Below are positions 63,619 to 64,000 of a DNA stretch of 64,000 nt, piece by piece. Source of the stretch: Petrolisthes cinctipes (taxonomy: Eukaryota; Arthropoda; Malacostraca; Decapoda; Porcellanidae); contig JAWQEG010000283.1 of the NCBI GenBank assembly GCA_033782935.1, positions 1,426,001-1,490,000 of the forward strand, written 5' to 3'. A program made the translations under genes and the position numbers. Numbering within the stretch: the first letter of the stretch is position 1; every line of letters begins with the position of its first letter. The notes below the pieces were generated by a model. It was not told the origin of the DNA. It did not search any database and saw only the letters and a list, made by a program, of their open reading frames with translations.

Positions 63619-64000
63619 GATCTGTACATGCCTACTCCGTGTTAGAGTATTTTCAAAATACATGCTCAAAACATGCTAAAAATCGATCTTTTAGGTGCAC
63701 AAAAGTCGATATGTGCATGCATCTTCAGTACCCGTTTATATCTCAAATTCAGGCTCAAAACACCCGAAAATTCAATATTTTGGGGTCCCAGAAGCAATCT
63801 GTACATGCCTACTCAGTGTTAGAGTATTTTCAAAATTCAGGCACAAAACATGCTGAAAATCGATCTTTTAGGTGCACAAAAGTCGATATGTGCATGCATC
63901 TTCAGTACCCGTTTATATATCAAATTCAGGCTCAAAACACCCGAAAATTCGATATTTTGGGGTCCCAGTAGGTATCTGTACATGCCTGCTCCGTGTTAGA

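Larger units (their letters stand above)
1..64000 (+). repeat. Continuous two-length tandem satellite array (177/148 bp)
   Basis: The whole window is one head-to-tail tandem repeat, read on the + strand throughout. Every monomer can be phased on the anchor TGTACATGCC. Further anchors follow in fixed order: TATTTTCAAAATA, AAAATCGAT, ATCTCAAATTC, CCCGAAAATTCGATATT and GGTCCCAGAAG. Spacing between successive TGTACATGCC anchors is 177 bp (L; 176 or 178 in variants) or 148 bp (S; 147 in the left part). I found no stretch over 300 bp without these anchors, no orientation switch and no inserted mobile element. Known pattern: arrays of roughly 150-180 bp monomers with nested higher-order repeats typify eukaryotic centromeric and pericentromeric satellites. 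Inference: this is such an array. The family is not one I recognise, and both window ends lie inside the array. Confidence 0.97.
49900..64000 (+). repeat. Array domain V: distinct subtype with AGAAGGTATCTG joints
   Basis: At about 50.2 kb the joint after many short monomers changes from AGAAGGGATCTG to AGAAGGTATCTG, usually with TTTAGAGGTCCC before it. Other regional marks are ACATGCTCAAAACATACTG, GGTGCACAAAAGTCG and CGACATTTTAGG. Many L monomers carry the 176-bp GTGCCCAAAGTCAATATG form. Sub-blocks recur at offsets of 4,236, 4,104, 3,928 and 854 bp. The array continues past the window end. Confidence 0.85.

Noticed and set aside
1..64000. CRISPR array
   Set aside because: Regular spacing could suggest direct repeats with spacers, but the whole 148/177-bp unit is conserved. 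There are no unique spacers and no cas genes.
1..64000. CENP-B box or match to the well-known centromere satellites
   Set aside because: The reverse complement of CACCCGAAAATTCGATATT has TTTTCGGGTG, which contains CGGG but does not fit the TTCGNNNNANNCGGG pattern. The monomer lengths and words also do not match the alphoid, Arabidopsis 178-180 bp, rice or maize centromere satellites as I remember them. A library search would be needed to settle identity.
1..64000. rRNA, tRNA, telomere repeat, LTR or transposase
   Set aside because: No conserved rRNA or tRNA words, no TTTAGGG/TTAGGG-type tandem runs, no LTR ends, primer-binding sites or transposase-like frames were seen. The TTTTAGGTG word in each monomer is not a telomeric tandem.
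1..64000. Promoter-like TATA words (TATATCTC, GATATTTT) in each monomer
   Set aside because: They are a consequence of AT-rich satellite sequence repeated hundreds of times, with no associated gene. Transcription of the satellite is possible but cannot be seen here.

Overview
All 64 kb is one uninterrupted, head-to-tail tandem satellite DNA array on the + strand. I see no protein-coding gene, RNA gene, transposon, CRISPR array or unique-sequence island. The repeat is AT-rich and complex (not a microsatellite). It comes in two monomer lengths: a long form (L) of 177 bp (sometimes 176 or 178) and a short form (S) of 148 bp (147 bp in the left part). S equals L minus one precise 29-bp module. 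I estimate about 385 monomers from the average length; I did not count them all. Length, density and nested higher-order repeats (HORs) fit a eukaryotic centromeric or pericentromeric/heterochromatic satellite, most likely plant or animal. I do not recognise the family, so I name no species.

Layout. (I) 1 to about 10.56 kb: a mosaic rich in L monomers whose S form is mainly 147 bp, with a trimer repeat near 5.6-6.6 kb and a block of at least 1.6 kb duplicated 7,514 bp away. (II) About 10.56-18.95 kb: a diverged L/S dimer zone (177+148=325 bp) with 71-bp truncated monomers and a 1.1-kb block present three times. (III) 18,951-28,385: three near-identical copies of a 3,145-bp, 19-monomer HOR. 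(IV) 28.4-49.9 kb: a region built from large duplications. It includes three full tandem copies of a 1,152-bp 7-mer (33,301-36,756), a roughly 7-kb segment repeated at 28.6-36 and 36-43 kb, and two copies of a 2,510-bp 15-mer (42,217-47,236). (V) About 49.9-64 kb: a different subtype zone with an 854-bp 5-mer (59,344-61,051) and dispersed 1.1-1.3 kb duplications carrying 77-bp truncated monomers.

Within monomers, two sequence subtypes (A, with CCGTGTTAGAG; B, with CAGTGCTAGAA) alternate. Each carries a perfect 7+1+7 dyad whose outer base pair differs in a compensatory way. L monomers also carry a 14-bp alternating purine-pyrimidine tract inside the 29-bp module. Many subtype differences are CG to CA changes, as expected from deamination of methylated CpG. 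Many open frames occur simply because 177 is 59 x 3 and the monomer lacks a stop in one + frame; I do not regard them as genes.
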